Shown piece after piece: positions 1 to 13,020 of a DNA stretch of 64,000 nt. Each line of letters begins with the position of its first letter. Within the stretch, counting starts at the first letter, position 1. The DNA comes from Daphnia pulex (taxonomy: Eukaryota; Arthropoda; Branchiopoda; Diplostraca; Daphniidae): positions 4,092,001 through 4,156,000 of the forward strand of contig NC_060021.1 in NCBI RefSeq assembly GCF_021134715.1, given 5' to 3'. The position numbers were made by a program, and so were the translations under genes. Below the pieces are notes generated by a model. It searched no databases, was not told where the DNA came from, and worked only from the letters and a program-made list of their open reading frames with translations.

Positions 1-2458
1 AACACACACGCAACACACACACGGGAATGAATCTAAACCTGAAAAGTCCAACTCCCCCCCCCCCCCACACACCCCACACCCCAATCAAATGATTTTCTCG
101 TTGAATTCAAGATAATTTGTCTGCGTTTACAGATCATTTCTTTCTTTACCCTCGCAATCCCGCCAAGGATTTTCACCTGCGTCCAACAGCTTCTTTTCTT
201 TCTTCAATCAAACTCCCAGCTGACATTATATTGAACTGTGCTGCGGCGGCGGCGGCCAGCAAATCTTTCGGCCCGGCAGGAGTCTGCTGCTGGCCTTGTG
301 GTAGGCGTTGTCGGTGAAGTCATCCAATGTCTAACGAAAAGATTAAAAAAAGGAAAAAAGTTATAAATGACGAATTTATACGGATAGATGGAATGAGCAT
401 ACGGCAACTTTCTCAGTGTCAAAAACCGTGTATAAATGATCATCATCTGGCGTGGTGTATTTCTGTGTACAGGTGTGGGTGGGTGGAAGGAGTTAGAAAA
501 TCTCATTTGGGGGCAAAAGAAACTTACAAAAAAGAAATTAAAACCTCCAACGTTTGGGAAATATTACCTATCGCCACTCATTACTCATATAGTCATATTG
601 TCTCTTGTGGTCGTCTAGAGTCTCGACGTAATAACGAACGCCGGGCGAAACTCGAATGGTCGGCTCTCGCTCTAAGCTCTGGCCGTTTTGTAATTTTAGC
701 GACGGCTAAAAAGATGAAAAGACAACATGTTTGGGATTAGATTTCTCGGGTCGCCGGAGAGCCGCACGCAATATTATTTTTATTTAATGACGTAGCCCAG
801 CTAAGAGCCAAAGTCACCATTGCTGCCCAGTTCCTGCCTATATAAGGCCAGGTATAAGACGAAATGCTCTCCCACTATATAGCTACGTCTTTTTTTTTTT
901 TCTTGTTAGTTTTTCCTTCTCTTTCGTCATGGCTTATGTATTATTAGACTTGTAAAAGAGTTTGGCGTCAATCTTTTGATTGAGGCGATTTCATTTATCA
1001 ACAGATGAGCACACACAACTCACTGTATCACAAACATTTCGCGTTTCTTCTTTCATCCTAAAGAAAAAGCAAAAAGGAGAACGTACGAGGACCATGGTTT
1101 TTCCTTGGGATTTCTGCAAATGCCACGTAGAACTATTTATTTTTGAAGAAAAAGAGGGAGAAAAAAAGATCAGCAGTGTGACATCACCGAGAAAAGACAC
1201 GGTTCCACTAATCTAGCCCGAATCTAGCACGAGCAAAGAATGAAAAAGAAAAGGGTGTCGCCTTTATTACGACGCAAACTTCTTTTCTTATTCTCTCGCC
1301 ACTCGGATGGATGGCAAGTCTCATCTGACACAATAGGGAGGAGTAGGCAGCATGAGATTACCCCGTCATTTAACATTTACACACGGCAGAGACCAGGGAG
1401 AGACCAGGGAGAGACGGAGTGACGGAGAAAGAGTTGTCCAATAGCTGTGCACTCAACTGCAGCTCCACCCTCTCTTAGATGGCATGCAAAATAGAAACTA
1501 AAACAAATAATAATAATAATAAGGAGAACGGCTTTTTTTCAGTCAATTGGGCAGGGTGGAGGGTCTCATTCCAAAGGTGGAGCTCCTATCATTTCTCTAG
1601 GTGGGTTTTACAAGTTAAAACAAGAAAATATTAAAAGGCCCTTTTTTCTTTTTAGGCTACTTTTATACTCCCACCCTAATCTCAATTTTCCCCGATGGCA
1701 CCCGTCGTTAAACTTTGACCATTGCGCCCAGGTAGAAGAACGCCGAATAGCCAGCAGTTGGACTTAACAATCCATTCGACATTGTCAGCTGACCATCAGG
1801 AGAATTTAAACGGCAGCGGAGTATATGTTAAATTCCTCAACAATAAACAACAAGTGGGAATTGAACAGAATTTTTTAAACGCATCGACCCTTGGGCATAG
1901 AAATAAGGGGCATCAATGCAGTCGCTGAATGCAAACAGAAATAGATTCTCGCTCCATAGAAGTGAGCTTGGCTTATAAGATATACGTGATGTTATAGCAG
2001 AAAAATAAAAGATTAATTACGGGCATTGAATAGCGACGCGAAGAACAAATAGGGAAAAGAATCAAAACGATTGAATATATAAATTCCATGCGTGTTGTAG
2101 CTACTTTTATGTTGGAAATAATTTCTGAATGAATTCGAACGGAATTTTTTTAATGATGACCGAAAGAACAGCTGAACAAAAACAAAATATTTGCGCTAGA
2201 ACAAACAAGTCGTATATAGTCAAATGATCTTTGATTGGTCAAGGTATAGCTGAAAAAGCCCAAAAAGAGCGATATTAAAGTTAAACAACATTTCGAGTTA
2301 TAAAGTTCTCCACCCTATTGAAGGCTTTGAAAAAGCCCAAGACGTGCCGAGAGTTGGTCGTCGTATAGGTTTGGCTCTAGGTACGGACAGATGAAGTGAT
2401 GAGGGACACACCCTGGCAAACAGGGCGGACATTTTGAACGCAAGACTCGGCTAACAGA
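1..2458. other. gene-poor left edge
   Basis: I see no supportable gene here. The stretch has a C-run near 55-67, a GCGGCGGCGGCGGC run near 242-255, and an (AAT)n microsatellite at about 1506-1522. The open frames present are short, overlap on both strands and lack coding character or splice context. It may be intron or upstream sequence of a gene lying outside the window. Confidence 0.5.
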
Positions 2459-2623
2459 ATGCAGAGAGAACAAGATGGCGCTCGTTCCAGAAACATCTCC
2501 TCCCGCCTAGTGGTTGAATCGAAGAACGACGACGAACCCTGGACGCCAAAAAGTGTTTCAACGCGCGCGGATAGCGATTGCGAGACGGATTACGACGACG
2601 GCTACAACACGTCGGTCTTCTAA
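2459..2623 (+). CDS. possible small ORF or terminal exon, acidic C-terminus
   Basis: An ATG at 2459 opens a 54-codon frame ending in TAA at 2621-2623. The last 30 residues are rich in Asp, Glu, Ser and Thr and end in Tyr-Asn-Thr-Ser-Val-Phe, which fits a class I PDZ-binding pattern (S-x-hydrophobic). Codons are C- and G-ending, and the ORF lies in a local GC-rich patch (about 2350-2850), unlike the AT-rich surroundings. There is an in-frame stop a few codons upstream, so it is either a small gene or a last exon entered at one of the nearby AG sites, whose pyrimidine tracts are poor. I do not recognise the protein. A chance ORF in a CpG-rich promoter region is a real alternative. Confidence 0.3.
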   Translation: MQREQDGARSRNISSRLVVESKNDDEPWTPKSVSTRADSDCETDYDDGYNTSVF

Positions 2624-2708
2624 CTATATTTAAACTACTACTCGCGTCTCCGAGTTTTTTCTTATTTTTTGGTTTTTTTCTTCTCAGGGTTTGATATTTT
2701 ATTTTGGC

Positions 2709-2735
2709 GGTCGGTCGGTCGGTCGGTCGGTCGGT
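2709..2735. repeat. (GGTC)n microsatellite
   Basis: Nearly seven uninterrupted copies of the tetranucleotide GGTC in a GC-rich island. Confidence 0.9.
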
Positions 2736-3465
2736 AGCAGTTGAAACGCGTCATGTTCAGGGAGGTTCTGCCGCAGCTGCTGCACGCCGCTGACATGTTT
2801 TGAACAACACGCCCTCGTTGCTACGGCTCCTCCCCTGTACGCTTTAAACTCTATCATCCCTTGTCGCCGCCCTGCCGAAACTTATTCTTTTTTTTTATTA
2901 TTTTTAAATTTTTTTTTCGTCTTTTTTTCGCTCGAGATTCCCTTAAATGTGCTCTTCTTTTTCGGTTGATTTGGGAGGATGTAAACAAATCCATTTTTGT
3001 CCGCACCCGCCAAGAAAAAACGAATTTATTGGAACGTTTAAGTTGGTATTGATAATAATCAAGCCCAACATCTCTACTCTGATGGACTATTGATACGAAA
3101 TTCATAAAAACATGCAACACGTCATTGGAAACTATAACGAATAAATTAGTGCACACTTTCTAATCATTAAAATACATGACAGTTGTTCAAAGCGGTTTCT
3201 AGTTGACTCTTGGCAGCATGCGTCATTCTTGCTTGGCGAAAGTGAAAATCTGACTCAAGTCCACCCATGTCAATGTACTGAATAAGATGCAACAGTCAGA
3301 GAAGTGAAATAAAAATACCAGCAACTCCAAAACAAAGAAAAGACGCTCGAGGAAATGAAATGTTCCATGCCATTTTCCGAGATGTTTAAAACCTAGAGAA
3401 TTAAGATAACGAAAGAAGGATTTCAAGTCGATAAAAGCGAAAATGAATGGGGCGCAGCTGTTGGA

Positions 3466-3473
3466 TGACGTCA
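3466..3473. promoter_or_regulatory. CRE-like palindrome TGACGTCA
   Basis: A perfect 8-bp CREB/ATF consensus lies about 75 bp from a CT-rich microsatellite and a GC-rich patch, as might be found in a promoter. No gene start is assigned next to it, so function is unproven. Confidence 0.25.
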
Positions 3474-3544
3474 CCGGGAGAGGAAAAAAGAAATGGAAAG
3501 AGTTTTGTACCTTTCCGGTTGCGGAGTCGCAGAAAGCCCCGCGT

Positions 3545-3546
3545 CT

Positions 3547-3578
<32 letters not shown>

Positions 3579-3583
3579 TCTCA
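3545..3583. repeat. (CT)n microsatellite
   Basis: A run of CT dinucleotides with one CA interruption. GAGA-factor sites read from the opposite strand are possible but not implied by sequence alone. Confidence 0.9.
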
Positions 3584-6500
3584 TCCCTCACAGAGGAAGT
3601 CCCCACACTGAAATAGCTCCTCCTTCGCTCTTCTAAAAGTACATATATAATTAACTTACCATCCCACATCGCCGATGGATTTATGGCCTGTTCTCAGTCA
3701 TCGGCTAAAAGCGTCTTCCCTGATATATTGGACAAAAGACTTTACAGTATCAACAACGTATTTAATCAGGCAATGGGCGAAAATAATTGAAATTCTTCAC
3801 CGCAACATGTGTGATTAATCCAGCATCCAGTCAACCATCATTACGACCTAGAGATTTGTTTGATATTTAAATATTTCAAAAGAAAGAAAAAAAAGTCAAA
3901 GTGTCCGTCAACGTCAGACAGATGGAGTAGTCCAAGGTAGTATAAGCAAGCTATATAGACGGTAGGGGAAAAACAAAAATTCAGAATTGTGGTCTCACTA
4001 AAAGTTAGGCATCACCTTAACAGCTGCCGGAGCAAAAGTGGGGGGGAAAAACATCACATGCTTCCATCATGGCGCAGAGTTAGACTCACAGAGAATAAAG
4101 ATTTGAGTTCTTTGTGCGAACGCCTCTCCCTATCAACTGTCCTATGGAATGATGGCCATGTCCAAGATCCCAAGGTGTTCTCCGACAGAATTTCAATTCT
4201 TTCGTAAGATATTGAAGTGGATACGGTAGTAATTGTTTCACGTGCTCCAAATTGGTTTATTCCACTTTTAACGAGTTATCTTTGCGTGTATGCCTCGTTA
4301 TATTTTTAAAAGATGCCTGAGGAAAAATTGGGAATTCACTAACGGTAGTGACGTTCATAAAAACTCACCGAAATGCGAGGGGATTGAAGTCATGTTGTTT
4401 TTCTCTATTATTATTTACAAGATGTGGAAGCTTCTTTTGAACGCTGAGCTTCCAACTGGATCAACTGGTAATTAATAATGATAAATTATTAACGAGCAAC
4501 TATTTTCGTAAATCACTGAGGCGACGTGGACGTTTTTTGGGTTTTTTTATTGGCTAACGACGTAGCGATGTGTAACGAATAGCGCCAGCTTTTCGAAAAA
4601 AAGAAGAAAGAAAAACAAAACAGATTCGCGCAGGATGGAAATAGAATGTCGAGTCCTTCCTTTCGCACAAAAAATGTCCACGATAAACAGCGAAAAACCA
4701 TTCGAATGTAAAAGGCAGTTTATGCCTAAATAACGCTACACGAGACGAAGCTGAACTAGAATCATTACATCCGCTGCTAAAATGTAATCTTCATTTAACA
4801 TAACATAATCTATATTTATTAAATATGCGTGTGTTTTTATTATATTATATGTATACAAAAATACAAGTTCTAAATTTTTACACAAAAAGTTAACCAAGGA
4901 ATATATTCAATAGCAAAATTTTCCCCTTGGATAGTAGATTTTTAACTGAAAGGACGAAATCTATGTAAATTATTAAACTAACACACTTAACACTTCATTT
5001 AACTGCTAGTTTAACCTAGACATTCAAATCTCGTAGAACGAATGGCGACTATAACCAAATTTGGTTTAATTAAGTCACGCGATGTTCATTAAAACGGGTT
5101 TCTTGAACAAAGAAGTGTTACATGCATTCAAACAATAATTGTAGTCAATTTTTTTAATGACCAGCAGTGATGATATCACATTTGAGTTAACAGTAATTTT
5201 ATTTCAACTTCCCACTTATAAATATTATTGTGTTATTATATACGTAGCCCCAGGATGTATAGTTGTATACGTTTCATTTTGTCATTTAATTCTGTTGTAA
5301 AATATAATTTCCTGTGTTTTAAATAACGATATCTGAACTGTATTTTCCATGAAATATTCACAAAAGTCTTCGTGGTGGCTGTAACAGAGAATAAAGTGGA
5401 GCTGCAGCGACTCATTGAAACGGCCAGCCAGCTACTCAGGAGCATCTATATTTAAACGAAGCGTTTTCCCACTCTGATGTTGTATCTAAAAAAGCCTTGC
5501 GGTGTGCAACCTCGGAAACTACTATTACCCCGTATTACCCAATTTCATTGCCCTTCAATCAAGGATTTTGCCGGATTTTGCTAGACTACCCCAATTTTCG
5601 TCATCAGGTCAACACATCACACGACATGTTCGTTGTATCTACCAAATTTCTTGTTCATCAGTTTCGTAAACTATTTTTTTCTTTTATCGAAAAATGGTGG
5701 ATTACTTTTATGTAGTAACTAGCAAAGCATGTCCATGTCTGATTCGAAACAAATGCAACTATATCCTTGGCCGTACTTATTTGTTTTTCCGATCTCGAAA
5801 GACAGAGATTTGGAATAATAATTTCTTAGGATGTTTAAAAAAAATCCAACGTAGTTGGTGATTCCGGATGTTATTATGGGCGGTCGTTCCTTCCTCCGGG
5901 GCCTCACGCAGACAGGATCCTTTACGTTTAGAATTCTATTTATAGAGCTCTAGACATCTAAGAAGGAAAATAAAGAAAATTCAAGTTAAAAAGAAAGAAA
6001 AAAAGAACTGTGTATATACGTTTCTTAGCTTATATCTCGGCTGCTGCGTCTATCCACAGCTTTTTTTCGTTACAATTCGTGTTTTCATCGCCTGCTGTTC
6101 CAAGCATTGCGTAATAACCGCCGATAGTTTGGAAACTGTATTTGCACATTTATTTCTAATGATAACAATTAAATAATATGAGAAATTCAAACAGACACGA
6201 CTTTCCAAACTGCTGCAAATATTCGCATCGCCGTTTCAAATATGATTAATTAAAAAAAAAATTACAATAAAAAATTTTAATTTCACAGTGTATTTCTTTA
6301 ACGAAGATCTCAGAACCATAATTTTCGTCCTAGACTAATCCGCGTTAATTTCAATGTAGGCTACTTTTTCATAGCATCTTTTTTTTCAAGGTTTCACATT
6401 GCTGGAAATTTAACCACAGTAAATAAACATGAAAAATTCTCGTCTGAAAAAAATCCATGGGAAATTGGGAATTGAGTCTTTATATCTTGTTTCTTTGTTA

Positions 6501-7652
6501 GGTAAATAGGTACGCTACTTTCACACTGTTAAATCAATATGCTGACTGCTGAGTAAATAATAAATAAAGAATAAACATTGCCGAAACCTAACTGTATTCA
6601 TAACATTAGTAACTTTTTGTGAACAATAGTTTGAATAAATTTCTAAATTGTAAAATTGATAAATGATGTCGATAAATTATTTTATCGAGTAATCTAATCT
6701 CTAATCTCATCTATGATATAAGAAATTAATAATTTCAATTCATCATGAATACAAATTACCTTCTGGTTAAAAGGTGCCGCTAGAAGTTAAAAGGTGCCCA
6801 CACATCTTTTAAACATTCTTGGTCCACCTAGTTTCTCAATCGAAAACCGTTAACTAGGTCTGTGGAGTGTGGACATTGTGGTTAACTCGTCTCATTTCGC
6901 ATGAATTCCATGGCAAAAAAGCATTGAGATATCCTGACTAGATTCGGAAATGACGTTGCTGTGCGGTTAGTTTACAGACTAATTCATCACCAAATATATT
7001 GTTTTCGTTAAAAAACGTTAAAGCTGTAAACGAACCAAGTTATTGACTTGTTAAAAATTATTGAAAAATCCGCCTGAATCCTAGTCGTCTTATTGCTTTC
7101 CTCGTCAAACCGTTTAAATATCGCCATGGACTATTTTTTCCCCTTTTGTAAGCTAAGAAATCAGAATCTGTAGGCTACATACTAATTTACGTCCTTTTAC
7201 CATTTTATATTATTTAGTCGTGATGCTTTTGAAATACGCAAAAAAAAAATCCTATTTTCCACAGATACTTTGACAATATTATTATATTAGATCTTTCTTT
7301 CAGTTTCAGACAAGATTAAATAAAATTCCTTCATGATGTTAAGATGAATGATCATGGAGCTCAAGTTACACCGGACGTAACCTGGTGTCCTATTACACAT
7401 GTACGTATACATATCGTCTATTTCCTTTATCAGTCAGCTAGAGATTCTATATAGCGCAGTGAGATTGAAAATTTGTGCTGTTTTTCAAATTATTTAAATA
7501 TGCAATTAAATAGGCACCCATGAACAGTTGGGCCATAATACGAAATTTTTCTCAAATTCTGCTTTCCCATCTTTTTCGTGAAATGCGCAAACAAAAATGA
7601 ACGAACCTGCAAATGAAGCACAACGAAATGTACAGGAAAACAACTCACTTTT

Positions 7653-7658
7653 TATTAG
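7653..7658 (-). terminator. putative poly(A) signal of the zinc-finger gene
   Basis: TTTATT on the plus strand is AATAAA on the minus strand. It lies about 280 bp downstream of the TGA at 7940-7942. Confidence 0.4.
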
Positions 7659-7939
7659 ATCAAACCAAAATGAGTTAAAACTTCGGTAAGGCATGGTTAC
7701 ATCTCATTGTTAAAACATATTGTTGAAAGGTCTCCTTAAATTGCTAGTTAATTCTAAATAATCTAGGTTCATCATAACTTCCCGATATCATCTTTTCTCT
7801 CTTGGCTTTCCTGTTTCACATCGGTTAACTTGGTAGATTCGGAAACTGCGGATTTGATGTTCATTTCCAAAGAATCACATGCCAAAATGAAAGCACAATA
7901 GATGTGATGTTATGTCATTCAATATTCTGTGTTGATTCC

Positions 7940-10900
7940 TCAACTCGACATTCCTGAGAATTCCTTGGCATTTGTTAAAGGAGGAAGAGCAGAACGGAAA
8001 AGAAGCACTCCTTCGTCCGATATAGTACTGGTTCCATGAACACTTATGTGCTCATGGTCAGTTGACGCCGTACTCATGGTTGTTGCAGGAACTTGCAGTA
8101 CAGGAGTAGTTTCGAGCTATAAAAATAATTACAAAATATACTTTTGTCTTCAAAACAACCGAACTGAAATGATGAATAATTTTTTAACGATTTTTGAAAA
8201 TGGCTTACATTAAAGGTTTCGAGTAACCCAGCCGATGAACTCGGCAACGTGACGGAAACGTTTGAAACTTCGTTACTGACAGGTTGGATCTCGGTTTGTG
8301 GATCTTCTTCTTGGTCTTGAACTGGTTCACCGGGTTCTTGTTGCTCCTGCTGATGCTGTTCGATTGATGTTCTCTCATGAATTTTTCTATGCTTATAGTA
8401 GTTGGCACGGACCCGGAAAGCCTTGCCGCACGTGGGACAAACGTGATTCTTTTCTCCAGTATGAAGAGTACTGTGAATCTGAAATTGTATTTATTTATTT
8501 ATTTATTTTTTTAAATTAGAAAGGAAAAATATATAAATTCGTATAAAGATTCAACATTAATATTAATGAAAATACCTTCAAATCTTTCAACGTTTTGAAG
8601 GCTTTGCCGCAAATTTCACAAGCAAAATTTCGCACTGTATTATGTACGTAACTCATATGACTTGTTCGTTGTTTATTGGTTCGGAAGGTTTTATTGCATT
8701 CATGGCAAGCAAATGGATGCTCGCCGGTGTGTATCGTCATGTGTACTTTCAAGTGGGATCGATGTTTGAACCTAAAAGGGAAATAAACTAGTCATTTTAA
8801 ATGATCTTCAGGAATGCATAATTTAAATGGCGCAAATAAGCTTAATTTAAACGACGAAATAGGATAACACAAGATTTTGAAAAAAACTTGGTTTGCCAGG
8901 ACAAAATAAGGATGTAAACAATTAATATAAAATTGAAAATAAAGCTTACGCGGCATTACAGACGGTGCATGAATATGGGCGGACACCCGTATGAATTCGA
9001 ATGTGCTGTTCTAAATTTGCTTTGCTTTTAGAACCTTTGCCTAAAGTTTCAATAAAGTTATTCTCAGTGCATAACAAAGCTTTGTGACGATGCTTTTAAA
9101 TGTTATTACCACAGTAGGGGCAGGAGAAGAGGGGCTCGGTGATGGCATGTCTTTTAACGTGTGCATTCAATGTATAACGACTAGCAAATGCTGCATCACA
9201 AATGTGACACTTAAGGTCACGAATCCCAGAATGGGACTTGACATGGTTTTCTAAGGCAGTTTCTGTCTTGACCTTAAGAATTTACACATAAGAAACATAA
9301 ATAAACTTATGTTCAATGAGAGTATAAAACTTAACAGTTTACCTTTTTCCCGCAAATATGGCACACGTATTCACCCTCATTAGCATGTAGTGTGTTGCTA
9401 TGTGTGATCTGTTGAGCTTTATCAGGGAAACGTGAATCGCAATACCTGGAAGGAAATATAAGGATTCGCATTAGTTGACGAAAAATCTTAAAATTTAAAA
9501 TTCTGGTCGAATTTTCTGATGAGTTAAGGACCAAACAGGTAAGGCAATGAAGTTTTGAATAACAATGATTTGAAAAAAGCTTACTTGCACTGGTAAGGTA
9601 GAGGGTTATCCTCCGATGGATGCTTATCCAAGTGCTTCTTCAATTCAAAATTAGTTTTGAATCTTTTGCCACAAAGTTCACACGTAAACAGAAATTGCTC
9701 ATCCTGTATCACCCACACAAAAAATGCATGTATACCATACATCTAGGATTGACTGGTCATTCTTTTTATATACCTTCGAACCATGAACAGTTCTTTTATG
9801 GACACGAACCGTAGTGGCTCGTTTAAATGTCTTCCCACATACATCGCATTCATGCGGACGTTTGTTTGAATGAACTTGGCGATGAAGCACAAGCTTCGAG
9901 TTATCTTTGAAGATTTTTCCACAAGTTTCGCATGGATATCTGTGAAAAATAAAGAAATCAAAATTCATTATTATGTGTAAGTATACTTCAAACTTATTAT
10001 TTAATACTCAGCCAGGTGTGAGAGTCTATGGATTCGATAGTAGTTTACTGATCGGCAAACCTGGGTAAAATAAATTTTTTTTGCAGTTTTACTTAAAAAA
10101 AAAAAAAAAAAAAATGTATGAAATCGTAAGAAATTAAAAATCAATACTTTATCACAAAGCTGACATGGGAAAATGGGAACTGCATCATGAAGAGTGGCAT
10201 AATGTTCCTTCACATCCTTAGGGCTACCTCTTATCTCTTCAGTGCAATATTGGCACTTCCACACCTGATCTTTGCCACCACCCACCAGCATTTCAAAAAT
10301 CTTGGTATTCTGGCCCTTTTGTATATATTCTTTCAGTCTTCCTGCTTCCTCGTCATCAAGTTTGCGATTCAGCTTGGATTCAAGATATTCAATGGTGAAA
10401 ACCAGTTTCTTTCTTTTCCTTGGTACAGGTGGATCAGATTTTCTTGCAAACATTGCAGACCGAGTTCTTTTACCAATGGAGTACTCCTCCTGATAATAAC
10501 TACAAGATTAACCAGTCTGGAACAAAATGAAATTTTATATCAAACACAAACTTTGTCCTCTGTAGCTGACTGGTCATCAGTTTGATTTTCATCGTCATCT
10601 GAAAGACAATCAGATGAATCTGATTCTTCCGAATCTTCTCCTGACAAAATGCAGGTATCTTTAATAGCTGTCTCCAGTAATTTATCAGCACTGAGAGTTG
10701 TTGTTGTTGTGGTAGTAATAGGGATGGCTTCAGATGTATCTTCCTTCACTACATTGTTTGTTATGTTGTTTTGATTCGGAGCAACAATTATGGCTTGATC
10801 TTCTATAACTGCTTCATCATGAAGTTGAACACCATGCTGGACTGCCAATATCTTTTGAGCATCTTGACAATGATGGTAAAAGCATTGTAGCTCTTCAATT

Positions 10901-11360
10901 TTACTGGTACACGGTTGGCAAAGAGTTGTTGGTAATTTGTCACATTCTTCAATCTTAATATCAAGGAATCTGCCAATAAGAAAACGTTATTAAGCAACCC
11001 AAGAGTAAGTTAATAAACCACAGACCAAGCAGTGAAAATCCAAATATCATTATACCTTTTAATCGTAGAGACCAAAGGATTTTCACCATTTTCAGAAAAA
11101 AGATTTAAATACACAGGATTGTACATCTGAATTCCACATAGCCTGAAAAGAAAAATGCAAAACAATGATTCATTTTCAAGTTAGCCTTTCACATAGCCTG
11201 AAAAGAAAAATGCAAAACAATGATTCATTTTCAAGTTAGGATAATGAACTATTTCATTATCAAGCAATAGATGATAAAAAAGTAATTACCTGCAGGTCCA
11301 AATAGATGATGGATCAGCTGGATTGATTCCATCACCTTGATTCACCAATAACACATACAT
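7940..11360 (-). CDS. ZAD-C2H2 zinc-finger transcription factor, 13 exons
   Basis: Coding exons in transcript order: 11290-11360, 11056-11142, 10552-10969, 10148-10489, 10008-10060, 9774-9939, 9585-9703, 9343-9445, 9110-9272, 8950-9040, 8576-8771, 8209-8478, 7940-8116. All junctions are GT-AG and the phases close to 751 aa. Residues 20-85 form a ZAD (zinc-finger-associated dimerisation domain) with Cys at 23, 26, 70 and 73. A Thr-rich and acidic Ser/Asp/Glu linker follows, then a basic PRKRKK stretch (about 215-220) likely for nuclear import. Thirteen C2H2 fingers span about 262-638, several split by introns; a Gln/Glu-rich tail ends the protein. ZAD-C2H2 proteins are arthropod DNA-binding regulators that dimerise through the ZAD. 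The target genes cannot be read from sequence. The start is the first ATG ahead of the ZAD; it is only 22 codons before the first ZAD cysteine. Confidence 0.93.
11135..11238. repeat. 55-bp-period tandem duplication over a splice acceptor
   Basis: A block of about 49 bp beginning CACATAGCCTGAAAAG occurs at 11135-11183 and again at 11190-11238, essentially identical. It spans the 3' end of intron 1 and the first bases of exon 2 of the minus-strand zinc-finger gene, so the acceptor TTTTCAG|GCTATGTG is present twice. Confidence 0.9.
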
Positions 11361-13020
11361 TTTCCGAATACTTTAAGGGGTTTGTAAAATACACCGCAAG
11401 TATTCCTGTTCGAAAAGTGATCTCGGTCTACACCATGCGTCAAGCGCGTCACAAAATGGCGGACTCAGCATTGATGACTGAATGCTTCACTCTTGCTTGA
11501 TGAAGGTGCAACTACAACTACGCTGACAAAATCCCGTGGAATAAATCACAGACGTGTTGTAACCGTATGATGTTCGTCATTACATACGTCACATAAGATC
11601 TTAAATATTCGTGAAATCGAGAGTAATTAATAAAATAAAACAAACTAACTTGTTTAGCAGGAAAAAGTTAGTATATATCGTCTCGCACCGATGTAAGACA
11701 CATCGATAGTATAAAAAAGAAAAAAGTTTTACTTATGCTTGTTTTCAATCGTTATTCGGGTGGTAATAATTGCTTAATGAGACTTATTCGCTCAATAAAT
11801 TTCCTGCAAATTTTTATTTATTTAAACTAAACGTTATTTTTGAAAAATAAAATTTCGAAGCCTTCGTGAATCGTGACGTGCTTTCCCTGCGGCCGATGCA
11901 GTGTTAAATATCCACATTTCCTTTTCTGATAGCAGCTTGCTTACGGGATTATATTTAAAAAAAATACAATCCGGTTGTGCAAGCAAAAACAGGGAGGTTA
12001 CCGGGAAGAATTGCAACAAATATTCTGCAAATATTTTTCTTCGTCAGCTTTGTCAATACACTACAAAATAATTCTAAACTGCCCCCGAAAACAATTTAGT
12101 GTCATTAATCACATGTCTAAACAATTGCTTCAAGAGAAATATTAATAGAAAATAAAAAGGATTAATATCTTTTAATAATTAATAGTTATCTACGAAAACC
12201 CAAATTGTAATAAAGGAGCTCTTTAGATTATTCGTTTTCCTATTGCTATTAGCGCGGCGAGTTTTTTTTTCTCTGTACACAGTCATTACCAGCCATGTAT
12301 GTAAAACCAAATTTTACGTCCGCCTTTTGTATGGCGCTTGAAAACAACTTGAATGTACTATGTAGAACGTTACTATGAATAAACTGAAATCTCCTCCTTT
12401 CCCGGAAGTCTCGCTTTTTTCTTTAAACCCTATTGATGGTTATCAGGAGGGGATTCAACATTATACTTAATTTAGAAAATCCCCTTTTTTGTTCAATTTC
12501 ATTACCTACTATGTTTAGCAAGACACCACACCCGCATCGAGCGACGCGGCGTTCACATTTTCGGCATTTTCAAAGAAAACGCCACGTCGCTCGATGCGGA
12601 TTGGGATGGGACTAGATGTGGTTTAAAAAACTTTCATTTTTAGGGGGAAAAGCGAATTTTTGTAAAATAAACTAATGGCTCTAAACTCAAATACTCTACG
12701 GAGGGTTTTAGGAGGATAGTTATAATTACATAAAGCCTTATTAAGGAAATTACGGGAAATGGCTTAAATTTTAAAATTTCCCATGTTTTGTTTTCATAAA
12801 CCAACGCTATCTAGCGGCCTCTTTGGAAGAAACTAGCAGAAGAAAAATTGAATGCTTACATGAACAACAATTCAAAAAGTTTGCGACAGTTTCAATAACT
12901 TTCAACCGATCGAACTGCAGCTGTGCAGCATGACAAGTTATTTTGAACAAAATCGAACAGAAAAGCAAACGATGAACACCTGGCGACAACAGTGAGCATA
13001 AGTTATCACCCTTAATTGAG
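11361..13020. other. divergent intergenic region between zinc-finger gene and GCP5
   Basis: This 1.66-kb spacer separates two divergent starts and should hold both promoters. I see no TATA box or initiator that can be assigned with confidence. It contains the strong inverted repeat at 12532-12599. Confidence 0.6.
12532..12599. repeat. perfect-like hairpin, 22-bp arms, 24-nt loop
   Basis: Left arm 12532-12553 and right arm 12578-12599 are reverse complements except at one position. That position would be a G-U pair in a plus-strand RNA. The loop is 24 nt. The arms are GC-rich with several CpG, unlike the AT-rich flanks. No target-site duplication is visible at the ends. The size suits a microRNA precursor or a remnant of a foldback element; the sequence alone does not decide. 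Confidence 0.85.

Larger units (their letters stand above)
2736..7939. other. intergenic stretch, AT-rich
   Basis: No gene is supportable on either strand. It contains a CT-rich microsatellite (3545-3583), a perfect CRE palindrome (3466-3473), and long A/T-rich sequence from about 4800 onward. The only signal I assign is TTTATT at 7653-7658, which reads as AATAAA on the minus strand about 280 bp beyond the zinc-finger stop codon. Confidence 0.5.

Noticed and set aside
204..740. Open frames on both strands near the left edge
   Set aside because: They overlap one another, lack codon bias and splice context, and include simple repeats.
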